Source: Nonomuraea montanisoli
GTDB lineage: Bacteria > Actinomycetota > Actinomycetes > Streptosporangiales > Streptosporangiaceae
DNA length: 64,000 bases
Direction of reading: 5' to 3'
NCBI RefSeq assembly: GCF_013363975.1
Contig: NZ_JABWGN010000011.1
Coordinates: 185,588-249,587, forward strand
Under the pieces are notes generated by a model, which did not search any database, was not told the origin of the DNA, and was given only the letters and a program-made list of their open reading frames with translations. Of the stretch, positions 51,360 through 59,418 are shown piece after piece (within the stretch, counting starts at the first letter, position 1; every line of letters starts with the position of its first letter). The translations under genes were made by a program, and so were the position numbers.

Positions 51360-52730
51360 TCAGTGGTTGGCGAGGAAGGCCAGCAGGTCCTGGCGGGTGA
51401 TGAGCCCGGAGGGCTTGCCGTCCTCCAGCACCACCGCGGCGTCGGCCTTCTCCAGCGCCTCGACGGCGCGCGCCACCGGCTCGCCGCTGCCGAGGGTCGG
51501 CAGCGGCGCCGACATGTGCTCGGAGATCGGGTCGTCGGACGACAGCTTGCCGTGGTAGAGCGCCTCCAGCAGGTCGCGCTCGACGATCGAGCCGACGACC
51601 TCGGCGGCCATGACCGGCGGCTCCTCCTTCATGACCGGGAGCTGCGAGACGGAGTACTCGCGCATGATCGCGATGGCCGTGCCGACCGACTCGTGCGGGT
51701 GGGCGTGCACGAACTCCGGCATGTTCGCGCCCTTGCGCGCCAGCACGTCGCCGACCAGGCCCTCGTCCGAGGTCTCGGTCAGGAAGCCGTAGTCGGCCAT
51801 CCAGTCGTCGTTGAAGATCTTGGACAGGTAGCCGCGCCCGCCGTCGGGCAGCAGTACGACCACGACGTCGTCGGGCCCGGCCTTGGCCGCGACCTGGACG
51901 GCCGCCACCACGGCCATGCCGCAGGAGCCGCCGACGAGCAGCCCCTCCTCGCGGGCGAGGCGGCGGGTCATGGTGAAGGAGTCCTTGTCGGAGACCGCGA
52001 TGATCTCGTCGCAGATCTCGGTGTCGTAGGTGGCGGGCCAGATGTCCTCGCCGACGCCCTCCACGAGGTACGGCCGGCCGGAGCCGCCGGAGTAGACCGA
52101 GCCCTCGGGGTCAGCCCCGATGATCTTGACTCGGCCGCCGGAGACCTCCTTGAGATAGCGGCCCGTGCCGCTGATCGTGCCGCCGGTGCCGATGCCGGCC
52201 ACGAAGTGGGTGATCCTGCCCTCGGTCTGCTCCCACAGCTCGGGCCCCGTCGAGTGGTAGTGGGAGTCGGGGTTGTTGACGTTGGAGTACTGGTCGGGCT
52301 TCCAGGCGTTGGGCGTCTCCCGGGCGAGGCGGTCGGAGACCGAGTAGTACGACTCGGGGTGGTCCGGGGCGACGGCGGTCGGGCAGACCACGACCTCGGC
52401 GCCGTAGGCCCGCAGCACCGCGATCTTGTCCTGGGCGACCTTGTCCGGCACCACGAACAGGCACCGGTAGCCCTTCTGCTGGGCCACGATGGCCAGGCCG
52501 ACCCCCGTGTTGCCGGAGGTCGGCTCGACGATGACACCCCCGGGCCGCAGCTTGCCGGACGCCTCCGCGGCCTCGATCATGCGGACGGCGATCCGGTCCT
52601 TGACCGAACCGCCGGGGTTGAAGTACTCGACCTTGGCGAGCACCTGGGCGGGCACTCCCGCGGAGACCTTGTGCAGCCTGACGAGCGGCGTGTTGCCCAT
52701 GAGCTCGACCAGGGAATCGTGTACGCGCAC
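51360..52730 (-). CDS. cbs: Cystathionine beta-synthase
   Basis: This enzyme of about 456 residues joins serine (or an acylated serine) and homocysteine into cystathionine. The PLP domain has GGSVKDRIAVRMIEAAE (Schiff-base Lys), EPTSGNTGVGLAIVAQQKGY and GIGTGGTISGTGRYLKE; two CBS domains (about 335-456) form the regulatory C-terminus. With metB it provides both directions of transsulfuration. I chose GTG 52730 because it aligns with the short N-terminus of relatives; GTG 52742 and TTG 52754 are also in frame and closer to an AAAGAAG. Confidence 0.95.
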   Translation of the reverse strand: MRVHDSLVELMGNTPLVRLHKVSAGVPAQVLAKVEYFNPGGSVKDRIAVRMIEAAEASGKLRPGGVIVEPTSGNTGVGLAIVAQQKGYRCLFVVPDKVAQDKIAVLRAYGAEVVVCPTAVAPDHPESYYSVSDRLARETPNAWKPDQYSNVNNPDSHYHSTGPELWEQTEGRITHFVAGIGTGGTISGTGRYLKEVSGGRVKIIGADPEGSVYSGGSGRPYLVEGVGEDIWPATYDTEICDEIIAVSDKDSFTMTRRLAREEGLLVGGSCGMAVVAAVQVAAKAGPDDVVVVLLPDGGRGYLSKIFNDDWMADYGFLTETSDEGLVGDVLARKGANMPEFVHAHPHESVGTAIAIMREYSVSQLPVMKEEPPVMAAEVVGSIVERDLLEALYHGKLSSDDPISEHMSAPLPTLGSGEPVARAVEALEKADAAVVLEDGKPSGLITRQDLLAFLANH

Positions 52731-52858
52731 CGAGGTGTTCACCTTCTTTACCAAAGCTTGATCAGCTTGTCCGTCGCCGAGGACCCGTGGGGGTGGCGGA
52801 CGCTCGGCTAGTTTTCAAGCAAACGCTACCGCCGAGTTCGGATGAGGGGAGAACCCAC

Positions 52859-53842
52859 ATGGTCTGGGCAGCGGGGGTGGCGCGGGCCGCCCGGAAGATC
52901 GCCATCGCGGCGGCTCTCGGAGGCGGCGGCCTGACGGCCCTGGGAGCCACGGCGTACGGGCTGCTGCTCGTGGAGGGCCTGGTCGCGCGCAAGGCCATCG
53001 GCCGGCCGCACGGGCTGGACGGGCCGCCCTCCGACGGCGTCTACGGCGCCTACACCGGCCCTCCGGTGCGGCTGGTGATGCTGGGCGACTCCACCTCCAT
53101 CGGGCTCGGCGTGAGCTCCCACGACAGGACGCCGGGGGTGCTCCTCGCGGAGGGCCTGGCGCACGTGGCCGAGCGGCCGGTCCGGCTGGACGTGCTGGGC
53201 AAGTCGGGCGCGCCGTCGGCGGCGCTGGCCGAGCAGGTGGACCAGGCGCTGCGCCTGGACCCGGACGTGGCGGTCATCTTCGTCGGCGCGAACGACGTGG
53301 TGACGCAGACGCCGCCGGCGATGGCCGTGCGCCACCTGGTCAAGGCCGTGCGGCGGCTGCGGGAGGCGGGCGCCGAGGTGGTCGTCGGCACCTGTCCGGA
53401 CCTCGGCACCGTGCGCCCCATCGCGCAGCCCCTGCGCTGGGTGACGCGGCGCTGGAGCCGCCAGCTCGCCGCGGCGCAGACCGTGGCGGTGGTGGACGCG
53501 GGCGGCCGGACGGTGGCGTTCGCCGACCTCCTGGGGCCGGAATTCGACACAAATCCGGGCGAGATGTTCGGACCGGATCGTTTCCATCCATCTGACCGAG
53601 GTTACGCCTCGGCCGCTTACGCGGTGCTACCTTCTGTATGCACTGCGTTGGGGTTGTGGCCCGAACCGCGACCCGCGCGCGGCGAAGGACTGCAACCGAT
53701 TTACCTCGCGGCGGCCACGGCCGCGGAGGAGTCCGGCACCGAGGTTTCCGCGACCCGGGTCGCGGGGCGGGCGACGGGTCCCCATGGCAGATGGGTCACG
53801 TTGTTCCGCCGCCGCCCCGGCGAGATGGTCAACGACGCCTGA
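52859..53842 (+). CDS. SGNH/GDSL-family hydrolase, membrane-anchored
   Basis: This 327-residue esterase-like protein has an N-terminal membrane anchor (IAIAAALGGGGLTALGATAY) and an SGNH domain with all four blocks: MLGDSTSIGLG (Ser), a Gly in block II, VGANDVV (Asn) and DRFHPSDRGY (Asp and His). It faces the outside and probably removes acyl groups from wall or lipid substrates. GAGGGGAG precedes the ATG. The homologous position in M. tuberculosis (Rv1075c, beside cbs) also holds an exported SGNH protein. Confidence 0.9.
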   Translation: MVWAAGVARAARKIAIAAALGGGGLTALGATAYGLLLVEGLVARKAIGRPHGLDGPPSDGVYGAYTGPPVRLVMLGDSTSIGLGVSSHDRTPGVLLAEGLAHVAERPVRLDVLGKSGAPSAALAEQVDQALRLDPDVAVIFVGANDVVTQTPPAMAVRHLVKAVRRLREAGAEVVVGTCPDLGTVRPIAQPLRWVTRRWSRQLAAAQTVAVVDAGGRTVAFADLLGPEFDTNPGEMFGPDRFHPSDRGYASAAYAVLPSVCTALGLWPEPRPARGEGLQPIYLAAATAAEESGTEVSATRVAGRATGPHGRWVTLFRRRPGEMVNDA

Positions 53843-53901
53843 CACCGGTCACCCTCCGCTCCTGGGCCGTCACCCCTCGTCCCCTTTGGAGTGGATGGAC
53901 C

Positions 53902-55269
53902 GTGCTCCGGCCCCTCGCGCAACCCGCCCTCGCTCTCGCCGGCGTCCTCGCCGCGACCACCACCCTGGCCGGCTGCTCCGGCAGCGACGCGGCCACGGCG
54001 GCCTTCCCGGCCTGGCACGACACCCAGGCCAACGTCGTCAGCCGGATGGTCACCGCCGGCGGGGTGGTCGCGGCCACGTCGATGAAGCCCGACGGCACGC
54101 TGGAGACCGTCGCCACCGGCCTGTCCGACGGCAAGCGGCTGTGGGCGCACCCGGCCACGATGGCGGGCCGGCTGCCGGGCATGGGCGTCTCCGCCCCGGC
54201 CCTCGTCGACTTCCCCGGGCAGGGCGGCGGGCGCCAGGCCGCGGTGGTGGCGCTCGACCCGGCGCACAAGGGCCGCTGGACCGCCACGCTCGTCGCCCGT
54301 GACGCCCGCACCGGCCGGCAGCTCTGGACGCGGCCGATCCACTCCACCTTCGGTCCGCAGCGCTGCGGGCCGTACGTGTGCCTGGCCGAGAACACCGCCC
54401 TGGCGTCGGCGCGCGTGGTCGTGCTCGACCCGGCCACGGGAGCGGTCAGGTGGAAGCTGCCGGGCATCGCCGAGGTCGAGTGGTCCGACGACGAGCGGGT
54501 GCTCGTGCTGCGCCTGGCCGCCGAGCCGACGATCGAGTCGTACGAGCTGAAGACCGGCAAGCCGCAGTGGCAGCAGCCGATCGAGCAGGCGCTCGGCCCG
54601 GGCATCGACCTGTCGGGCGGGTGGGCGTTCGGCGCGGCGGGCCCCGACCTGGTCGGCTACCTCGCCCCCTACACCAACCCGCGCACGAAGAAGATGTCCA
54701 CGTTCGGCCTGTTCTCGGTGAAGATCGCCGACGGCACGGTCAACTGGATGCGGCCGTCGGTGGTGCGCGTCTACCCGAGCGGCAGCCCCGGCTTCGCGCC
54801 GGTGGTGCGCCCGGTCGACCAGCGGGGCGGCTACGGCGGCTTCGCCCGGCTCGACGCCGGCACGGGGCGGGTGGTCGGCCAGATCACCGCCGCCGAGGTG
54901 CCCGGCTCGGGCTGGTGGCTGGCCTTCCCCGACCGCATGGAGAAGCTCGGCTTCCTCAAGCACGGCGCGAAGGGCACGGTCTTCGACCTGTCCGCCGGCC
55001 GTCCGGTGCCGGTCGAGGAGGAGCGCGGCTGGTCGTTCTGCGTGACCGACCCCAAGCCGCTGCCGCTGCGCGGGCAGCCGGCCGGGTTCTACTCGGTGGC
55101 GTCCCTGTGCGAGTACGACCTCGCGACGGGCAAGCGGGTCTCCGGCGAGCAGCCCCCGCCGTCGTGGTTCACCGGCAGCCAGAACGGCTGGCGGCTGTGG
55201 CGCGACGAGAAGGGCGGCATGCACGCCGTCAACGACAACACCGCCCCGACGCCCGGCATGTACGGCTGA
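53902..55269 (+). CDS. PQQ/beta-propeller-like lipoprotein
   Basis: This 455-residue lipoprotein (lipobox TLAGC) is made of repeated beta strands with the pattern DARTGRQLWTRP, LDPATGAVRWKLPG and ELKTGKPQWQQP, typical of PQQ-like propeller repeats that bind no cofactor. It has several Cys in the second half. It may be an extracytoplasmic scaffold or sensor; no enzymatic residues stand out. GTG at 53902 is the start that places the signal peptide correctly, and its ribosome site is modest. Confidence 0.8.
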   Translation: MLRPLAQPALALAGVLAATTTLAGCSGSDAATAAFPAWHDTQANVVSRMVTAGGVVAATSMKPDGTLETVATGLSDGKRLWAHPATMAGRLPGMGVSAPALVDFPGQGGGRQAAVVALDPAHKGRWTATLVARDARTGRQLWTRPIHSTFGPQRCGPYVCLAENTALASARVVVLDPATGAVRWKLPGIAEVEWSDDERVLVLRLAAEPTIESYELKTGKPQWQQPIEQALGPGIDLSGGWAFGAAGPDLVGYLAPYTNPRTKKMSTFGLFSVKIADGTVNWMRPSVVRVYPSGSPGFAPVVRPVDQRGGYGGFARLDAGTGRVVGQITAAEVPGSGWWLAFPDRMEKLGFLKHGAKGTVFDLSAGRPVPVEEERGWSFCVTDPKPLPLRGQPAGFYSVASLCEYDLATGKRVSGEQPPPSWFTGSQNGWRLWRDEKGGMHAVNDNTAPTPGMYG

Positions 55270-55304
55270 CCGCCCGGCCGCCTGGCCCCTCCGCAGCGCT
55301 GGAA

Positions 55305-55328
55305 TATAGTTCTGGTCAGAGTGCTGAC
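55305..55328 (+). promoter_or_regulatory. Thiolase promoter with operator at the transcription start
   Basis: TATAGT (55305-55310) is a good -10 box. GTCAG-AGTG-CTGAC, a perfect 14-bp inverted repeat (55315-55328), lies where transcription should begin, an ideal position for a repressor. AGGAGGGG follows before the ATG at 55343. Confidence 0.5.
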
Positions 55329-55342
55329 AAAGGAGGGGCCAC

Positions 55343-56560
55343 ATGCCCGAGGCAGTCATCGTCGCCACCGCCCGCTCGCCCATCGGGCGTGCCTTCAAGG
55401 GGTCGCTCAAGGACCTGCGGCCCGACGACATCACCGTGCAGATGATCCAGGCGGCGCTGGCCAAGGTGCCGCAGCTCGACCCCACGACGATCGACGACAT
55501 CATGCTGGGCTGCGGGCTGCCCGGCGGCGAGCAGGGCTTCAACATGGCCCGCGTGGTCGCCGTGCTGCTGGGGCTGGACAACGTGCCCGGCACCACGGTC
55601 ACCCGCTACTGCTCGTCCTCGCTCCAGACCACGCGCATGGCCTTCCACGCGATCAAGGCGGGCGAGGGCGACGTGTTCGTCTCGGCCGGCGTGGAGATGG
55701 TCTCGCGGTTCGTCAAGGGCAACTCCGACTCGCTGCCCGAGACGCAGAACCCGGTCTTCGGTGACGCCGTCGCGCGGACGAAGGCGTTCGGCGAGGGCGG
55801 CCGCACCTGGCACGACCCGCGCGAGGACGGCCAGGTGCCCGACATCTACATCGCCATGGGCCAGACCGCCGAGAACCTCGCCCAGCTCAAGGGCGTCACC
55901 CGGCGCGACCAGGACGAGTTCGGCGTCCGTTCCCAGAACCTCGCCGAGAAGGCGCTGGCCGACGGCTTCTGGCAGAAGGACATCACCCCGGTGACGCTGC
56001 CCGACGGCACCGTGGTGAGCAAGGACGACGGCCCGCGGCCCGGCACCACCTACGAGGGCGTGGCCGGGCTCAAGCCGGCCTTCCGCCCCGACGGCACGGT
56101 CACGGCCGGCAACTGCTGCCCGCTCAACGACGGCGCCGCCGCGGTGGTCGTCATGAGCGACGTGAAGGCGGCCGAGCTGGGCATCACGCCGCTGGCCCGC
56201 ATCGTCTCGACGGGCGTGACGGGCCTGTCGCCGGAGATCATGGGGCTCGGGCCGGTGGAGGCGTCGCGGCAGGCCCTGGCCCGCGCCGGGATGGCGATCG
56301 AGGACGTGGACCTCGTGGAGATCAACGAGGCGTTCGCCGCCCAGGTCGTCCCGTCGTACCGGGACCTCGGGATCGAGCTCGACCGGCTGAACGTCAACGG
56401 CGGCGCCATCGCCGTGGGCCACCCGTTCGGCATGACCGGCGCCCGCATCACCTCCACGCTGATCAACAGCCTCCAGCACCACGACAGGACGATCGGCCTG
56501 GAGACGATGTGCGTGGGCGGCGGCCAGGGCATGGCGATGATCCTGGAGCGCCTCTCCTGA
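55343..56560 (+). CDS. fadA: Acetyl-CoA C-acyltransferase (thiolase)
   Basis: This 405-residue thiolase cleaves 3-ketoacyl-CoA in beta-oxidation or condenses acetyl-CoA. The acyl-binding Cys90 is in RYCSSSLQTTRMAFHAI, NEAFAAQ is present, the His is in GGAIAVGHPFGMTGAR and the second catalytic Cys in TMCVGGGQGMAM. The gene has AGGAGGGG ahead of its ATG and a palindrome at the promoter. The M. tuberculosis counterpart in this position is fadA3 (Rv1074c). Confidence 0.95.
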   Translation: MPEAVIVATARSPIGRAFKGSLKDLRPDDITVQMIQAALAKVPQLDPTTIDDIMLGCGLPGGEQGFNMARVVAVLLGLDNVPGTTVTRYCSSSLQTTRMAFHAIKAGEGDVFVSAGVEMVSRFVKGNSDSLPETQNPVFGDAVARTKAFGEGGRTWHDPREDGQVPDIYIAMGQTAENLAQLKGVTRRDQDEFGVRSQNLAEKALADGFWQKDITPVTLPDGTVVSKDDGPRPGTTYEGVAGLKPAFRPDGTVTAGNCCPLNDGAAAVVVMSDVKAAELGITPLARIVSTGVTGLSPEIMGLGPVEASRQALARAGMAIEDVDLVEINEAFAAQVVPSYRDLGIELDRLNVNGGAIAVGHPFGMTGARITSTLINSLQHHDRTIGLETMCVGGGQGMAMILERLS

Positions 56561-56585
56561 GCGCGTGACGGGCCCTGACGGCGCG

Positions 56586-56615
56586 CCGGCCGCCCGGTCC
56601 TCATCGGGCGGCCGG
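56586..56615. terminator. Bidirectional hairpin between thiolase and PPOX genes
   Basis: Perfect 11-bp arms CCGGCCGCCCG and CGGGCGGCCGG with an 8-base loop lie in the 103-bp gap between two convergent genes, 26 bp from one stop and 49 bp from the other. There is no U-tail. Confidence 0.55.
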
Positions 56616-56663
56616 GGCGCCGCCATCGGGCGCCACGGGGCCGGTCAGCCGCGCGCGGGCCGG

Positions 56664-57074
56664 TCAGCCGTGGACGTCCGGACCGGCGTGGGTGGGCGTG
56701 ACCAGGAGGACGACCCGCCGCTCGCGCTCCATGGCCGCGCGGTAGTCGTCCCAGTCGGAGTGCTCGCCCGAGATGTCGCGGTAGTAGGAGACCAGGTGGT
56801 CCATGGCCTCCGGCAGGCTGACGACCCGCGCCGTGCCGTCCACCTGCACCCACTCGCCGAAGAAGCCGTCGGTGAACGCGCAGATCGACACCTGCGGGTC
56901 GCGGCGGACATTCCGTGTCTTGACCGCCGTCTCCCGCGTGCTGATCACGATGCGCCCCTCGGCGTCCACGCCCACCAGCACCGGCGAGAGCTGCGGGCGC
57001 CCGTCGGCGTGCCGGGTATGGAGGACGGCGCGGTGCGCGCGCCGCAGGAAATCGCGTGCCTTGTCCAGATCCAT
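56664..57074 (-). CDS. PPOX-class flavin/F420-dependent oxidoreductase
   Basis: This 136-residue split-barrel protein is of the pyridoxamine-5'-phosphate-oxidase-like family common in actinobacteria. The patterns HADGRPQLSPVLVGVDAEGR, STRETAVKTRNVRRDPQV and WVQVDGTARVVSLPEAMDHL match members that use F420 or FMN to reduce small molecules. The ATG at 57074 begins MDLDKARDFL; an upstream open frame is not needed. Its substrate is unknown. Confidence 0.85.
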   Translation of the reverse strand: MDLDKARDFLRRAHRAVLHTRHADGRPQLSPVLVGVDAEGRIVISTRETAVKTRNVRRDPQVSICAFTDGFFGEWVQVDGTARVVSLPEAMDHLVSYYRDISGEHSDWDDYRAAMERERRVVLLVTPTHAGPDVHG

Positions 57075-57134
57075 CTGTTCATGATGACGCGCCCGAGCCG
57101 GCGGCACGGGCGCGTCAGCGGGACTTGGGAGCCT

Positions 57135-57368
57135 CTAGATGAAGCCCATGCGGTTGCGGCGGTGACGCTCGTGCTCGTGGACGATCGCCGCCGCGTAGCC
57201 GTGCGTCAGCCCGTGCTCCTGGGCGAGCCAGTTGGCCCGTTCGTCACACCGGAGGAACGATGGGCCGTTGTCGATGGCTTGGAACCACTCGGGGAGTTCG
57301 CGTCCCGTTATCGATGGGACCCTTGCGATCAGCTTCGTTTGCGTCTCCGGTGAGTGGTTCAAGGACAT
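57135..57368 (-). CDS. DUF4287-like small protein
   Basis: This 77-residue protein ends in HGLTHGYAAAIVHEHERHRR, the hallmark of DUF4287 proteins, with the preceding SITGRELPEWFQAI block. Function is unknown. GGAGGTG gives a strong ribosome site for the ATG at 57368. It is monocistronic, with a stem-loop of the next minus-strand gene about 110 bp upstream. Confidence 0.82.
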   Translation of the reverse strand: MSLNHSPETQTKLIARVPSITGRELPEWFQAIDNGPSFLRCDERANWLAQEHGLTHGYAAAIVHEHERHRRNRMGFI

Positions 57369-57480
57369 GGGCACCTCCACGGAATAAGGTCCTTTGCTTG
57401 ACACTGCAACACTCAACCCGTGATCGCAACCCCCAAGTCGCCACCACTTCGTTACGCGGGGTTCATCATCGGACGCTATG

Positions 57481-57515
57481 CGAAGGGGCCCCGCCGGATC
57501 GGCGGGGCCCCTTCG
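57481..57515 (-). terminator. Strong hairpin after the Bax-inhibitor-1 gene
   Basis: Perfect 15-bp arms (CGAAGGGGCCCCGCC and its complement) with a 5-base loop stand 29 bp beyond the stop codon at 57544. It is the strongest stem in the window by length and GC content, though it has no U-tail. Confidence 0.75.
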
Positions 57516-57543
57516 GGTGTTCGCGCGCTCGCTGAGCCGGGGC

Positions 57544-58320
57544 TCAGTCGCTGTTGGTGAAGTAGCTGATGAAGCGCAGCACCTCGAGGTAGATCCAGAC
57601 GAGGGTCAGCGTGAGGCCGAACGCGCACTGCCAGGCGAACTTCTCCGGAGCGCCCTGCCGGACGCCCTGCTCGACGGCGTCGAAGTCGAGCAGGAGGAAG
57701 AAGCAACCGAGCAGGATCATCGCGATGCTGAAGACCCAGCCGATCGGGCTGTCGGTGCGCAGGCCGAGGCCGGTGCCGTTGAAGATGCCGACCAGGAGGT
57801 TGACCACCATGAGGCCGAGGGCGGCGATGCCCGCGGCGGCGACGTACTTCACCAGTTTCGACGTGACGCGCACGATGCGCAGCGCGTAGACCGTCAGGAC
57901 GGCGCCGAAGGCCAGCGCCGTGCCGAGCACCGCCTGGATCACGATGCCGGGGAAGTACGCCTCGAACACCCGGCTGATCGCCCCGAGGAACACGCCCTCG
58001 AAGAGCGCGTAGCCGAGGATGAGGGCGGGGTTGGTGCTCTGCTTGAAGGAGGCGACCAGGCCGAGGATCAGGGCGACGATGGCCGCTCCCACGGCGACAC
58101 CCGTCGGCACCTTGAAGTACCAGGCCGCGGCGGCCCCCACGACGAGCGTGCCGAGGGTCATGAACCCGCGGACCACCACGTCGTCGAGCGTCATCGTGCG
58201 GGGAGGGGCGTACGAGGGGGTCTCGTACATGTCCTGCAACTGCGCGGGGGTCGGGGTGGGCGCGCCCCACCCGGCTGACTGCTGTCGTGTCCTGCTGAAA
58301 ACCGGGTTCTTGCTCTCCAT
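57544..58320 (-). CDS. Bax inhibitor-1/YccA family membrane protein
   Basis: This 258-residue protein has a Pro/Thr-rich cytoplasmic N-terminus of about 50 residues and seven membrane helices, with SKLVKYVAAAGIAALGLMVV, FFLLLDFDAVEQGVRQGAP and a C-terminal helix ending FISYFTNSD. Bacterial relatives are implicated in ion leakage and membrane-protein quality control. AGGAGG before the ATG is a strong ribosome site. It is followed by a strong terminator. Confidence 0.92.
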   Translation of the reverse strand: MESKNPVFSRTRQQSAGWGAPTPTPAQLQDMYETPSYAPPRTMTLDDVVVRGFMTLGTLVVGAAAAWYFKVPTGVAVGAAIVALILGLVASFKQSTNPALILGYALFEGVFLGAISRVFEAYFPGIVIQAVLGTALAFGAVLTVYALRIVRVTSKLVKYVAAAGIAALGLMVVNLLVGIFNGTGLGLRTDSPIGWVFSIAMILLGCFFLLLDFDAVEQGVRQGAPEKFAWQCAFGLTLTLVWIYLEVLRFISYFTNSD

Positions 58321-58489
58321 CGCTGCCCTCCTGTGCGCCGAGCCTAGGGGACGGGTGGCCGCCCGGGCCGGCTCGCGCTCAGATCTATGTGGTTTCGAGA
58401 CTTCAACGCGATGACAACGAACGTGGGTTCCGGTGAGTTCCCGGACACCGTTCGTGAACGAAAAAGGCATTTCCCGTGGTAGAAGCAGG

Positions 58490-58562
58490 TGCCCCCGGCG
58501 GGATTCGAACCCGCACGTCAACCCTTTTAAGGGGTTTGCCTCTGCCATTGGGCTACGGGGGC
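58490..58562 (-). tRNA. Class I tRNA with anticodon UAA (nominally Leu)
   Basis: The minus strand folds into a complete 73-nt cloverleaf: acceptor GCCCCCG/CGGGGGC, D-arm with GG, anticodon stem AACCC/GGGTT, loop CTTAAAA, a 5-nt variable loop and T-arm GCGGG-TTCGAAT-CCCGC, discriminator A. Position 34-36 (58529-58527) is UAA, which reads UUA leucine codons. Bacterial tRNA-Leu has a long variable arm, whereas this one has a short one. Amino-acid identity is therefore uncertain. CCA is not encoded. TATGAT (58574-58569) ends 6 bases before the first base. Confidence 0.85.
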
Positions 58563-58823
58563 GCCGCAATCATACGAAACGGACCATGCTTCCGTTGAGC
58601 ACAACTTCGCATCATGAGTCACAACTGTGAAGTCTGCTGTGAAGTGATAGGGCTCCTGGCACTGTGTCCAGGAAGGGCAGCCCCATCGCATGGTCCCGTA
58701 AGTGCGGAATACCCCCGGCTAAGGAGGCATCGGCTTCGATGGTGACGGGATCTCTCGTTCCTCGCAAGCAGTGCAGGTGAGGGCATCGAAGGCCGGTGCC
58801 GCCGGACTTACCGGGCCCGCCTT
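58563..58823. other. Lower-GC intergenic region upstream of the tRNA
   Basis: This 261-bp stretch is visibly poorer in G+C than its surroundings. Apart from the tRNA -10 box (58569-58574) and a weak 6-bp hairpin (58654-58673) I find nothing recognisable. A minus-strand frame continues beyond the ACT gene with poor codon bias and no homology I can name; a decayed mobile or coding relic is possible but not supported. Confidence 0.3.
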
Positions 58824-59336
58824 TCACGACCGGGCCGGTTCGACGGGACGGAAGGTGATCTCGGAGTCGAGGCCGGAACCGATCTCCGCGAGATCGCGCG
58901 CGAGCCCGCCGGTGTCGACCGCCCGGGGCAGTTCGACGTCGGCGATGAGCACGTACAGGTGGCCGGTCAGGCGGGTGCTCATGCCGGTGATGTTGCCGCC
59001 GACGGCGGCGAGCACGGTGCTGACGGCGGAGATGATGCCCGGCCGGTCGGGGCCGTGGAGGGTCAGCACGTAGCCGTGGCCGTTGGAGGCGCAGCCGAAG
59101 TGGCGGCGGGCCTCCACGGCGGCCGCGGTCACCACGAGGTCGTGGGTGCGCAGCCGTTTGGTGATCTCCTCGGCGTCGAGGCCGCCGGAGACCAGGAACA
59201 TCATCGCGATGTGGCCGCCGAGCAGCGTCATCGTCGAATCGGTGATGTTGGCACCACACTCGGCCAGCGAGCCGGTGACCGCGGCGATGACTCCGGGCCG
59301 GTCGATCCCGAGCACGGTCACCGCTGAGAGCGCCAC
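58824..59336 (-). CDS. Tandem ACT-domain protein (GcvR-like)
   Basis: This 170-residue protein consists of two ACT domains (about 3-80 and 85-165; VTVLGIDRPGVIAAVTGSLA and VLTLHGPDRPGIISAVSTVL). ACT pairs bind amino acids; GcvR-type proteins modulate glycine-cleavage or related genes through protein contacts. No DNA-binding domain is present. GTG at 59336 has AAAGGGGA ahead of it; 26 open codons upstream lack conservation. Confidence 0.88.
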   Translation of the reverse strand: MALSAVTVLGIDRPGVIAAVTGSLAECGANITDSTMTLLGGHIAMMFLVSGGLDAEEITKRLRTHDLVVTAAAVEARRHFGCASNGHGYVLTLHGPDRPGIISAVSTVLAAVGGNITGMSTRLTGHLYVLIADVELPRAVDTGGLARDLAEIGSGLDSEITFRPVEPARS

Positions 59337-59418
59337 CCGCGCATCCCCTTTCGTTCGGCAGGACGCGGGCGCCGGAACGCCCCGGCGCGAGGGCACCGGG
59401 GCGTTGCCGTACATGTGC

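Noticed and set aside
53638..53901. An N-terminal extension of the PQQ-like lipoprotein overlapping the SGNH gene
   Set aside because: The signal peptide and lipobox begin right after GTG 53902, and the extension is the out-of-frame shadow of the SGNH gene.
58600..58823. An insertion-sequence remnant beside the tRNA
   Set aside because: Lower GC is visible, but there are no terminal inverted repeats, no target duplication and no transposase motif, and the tRNA 3' end is not duplicated.
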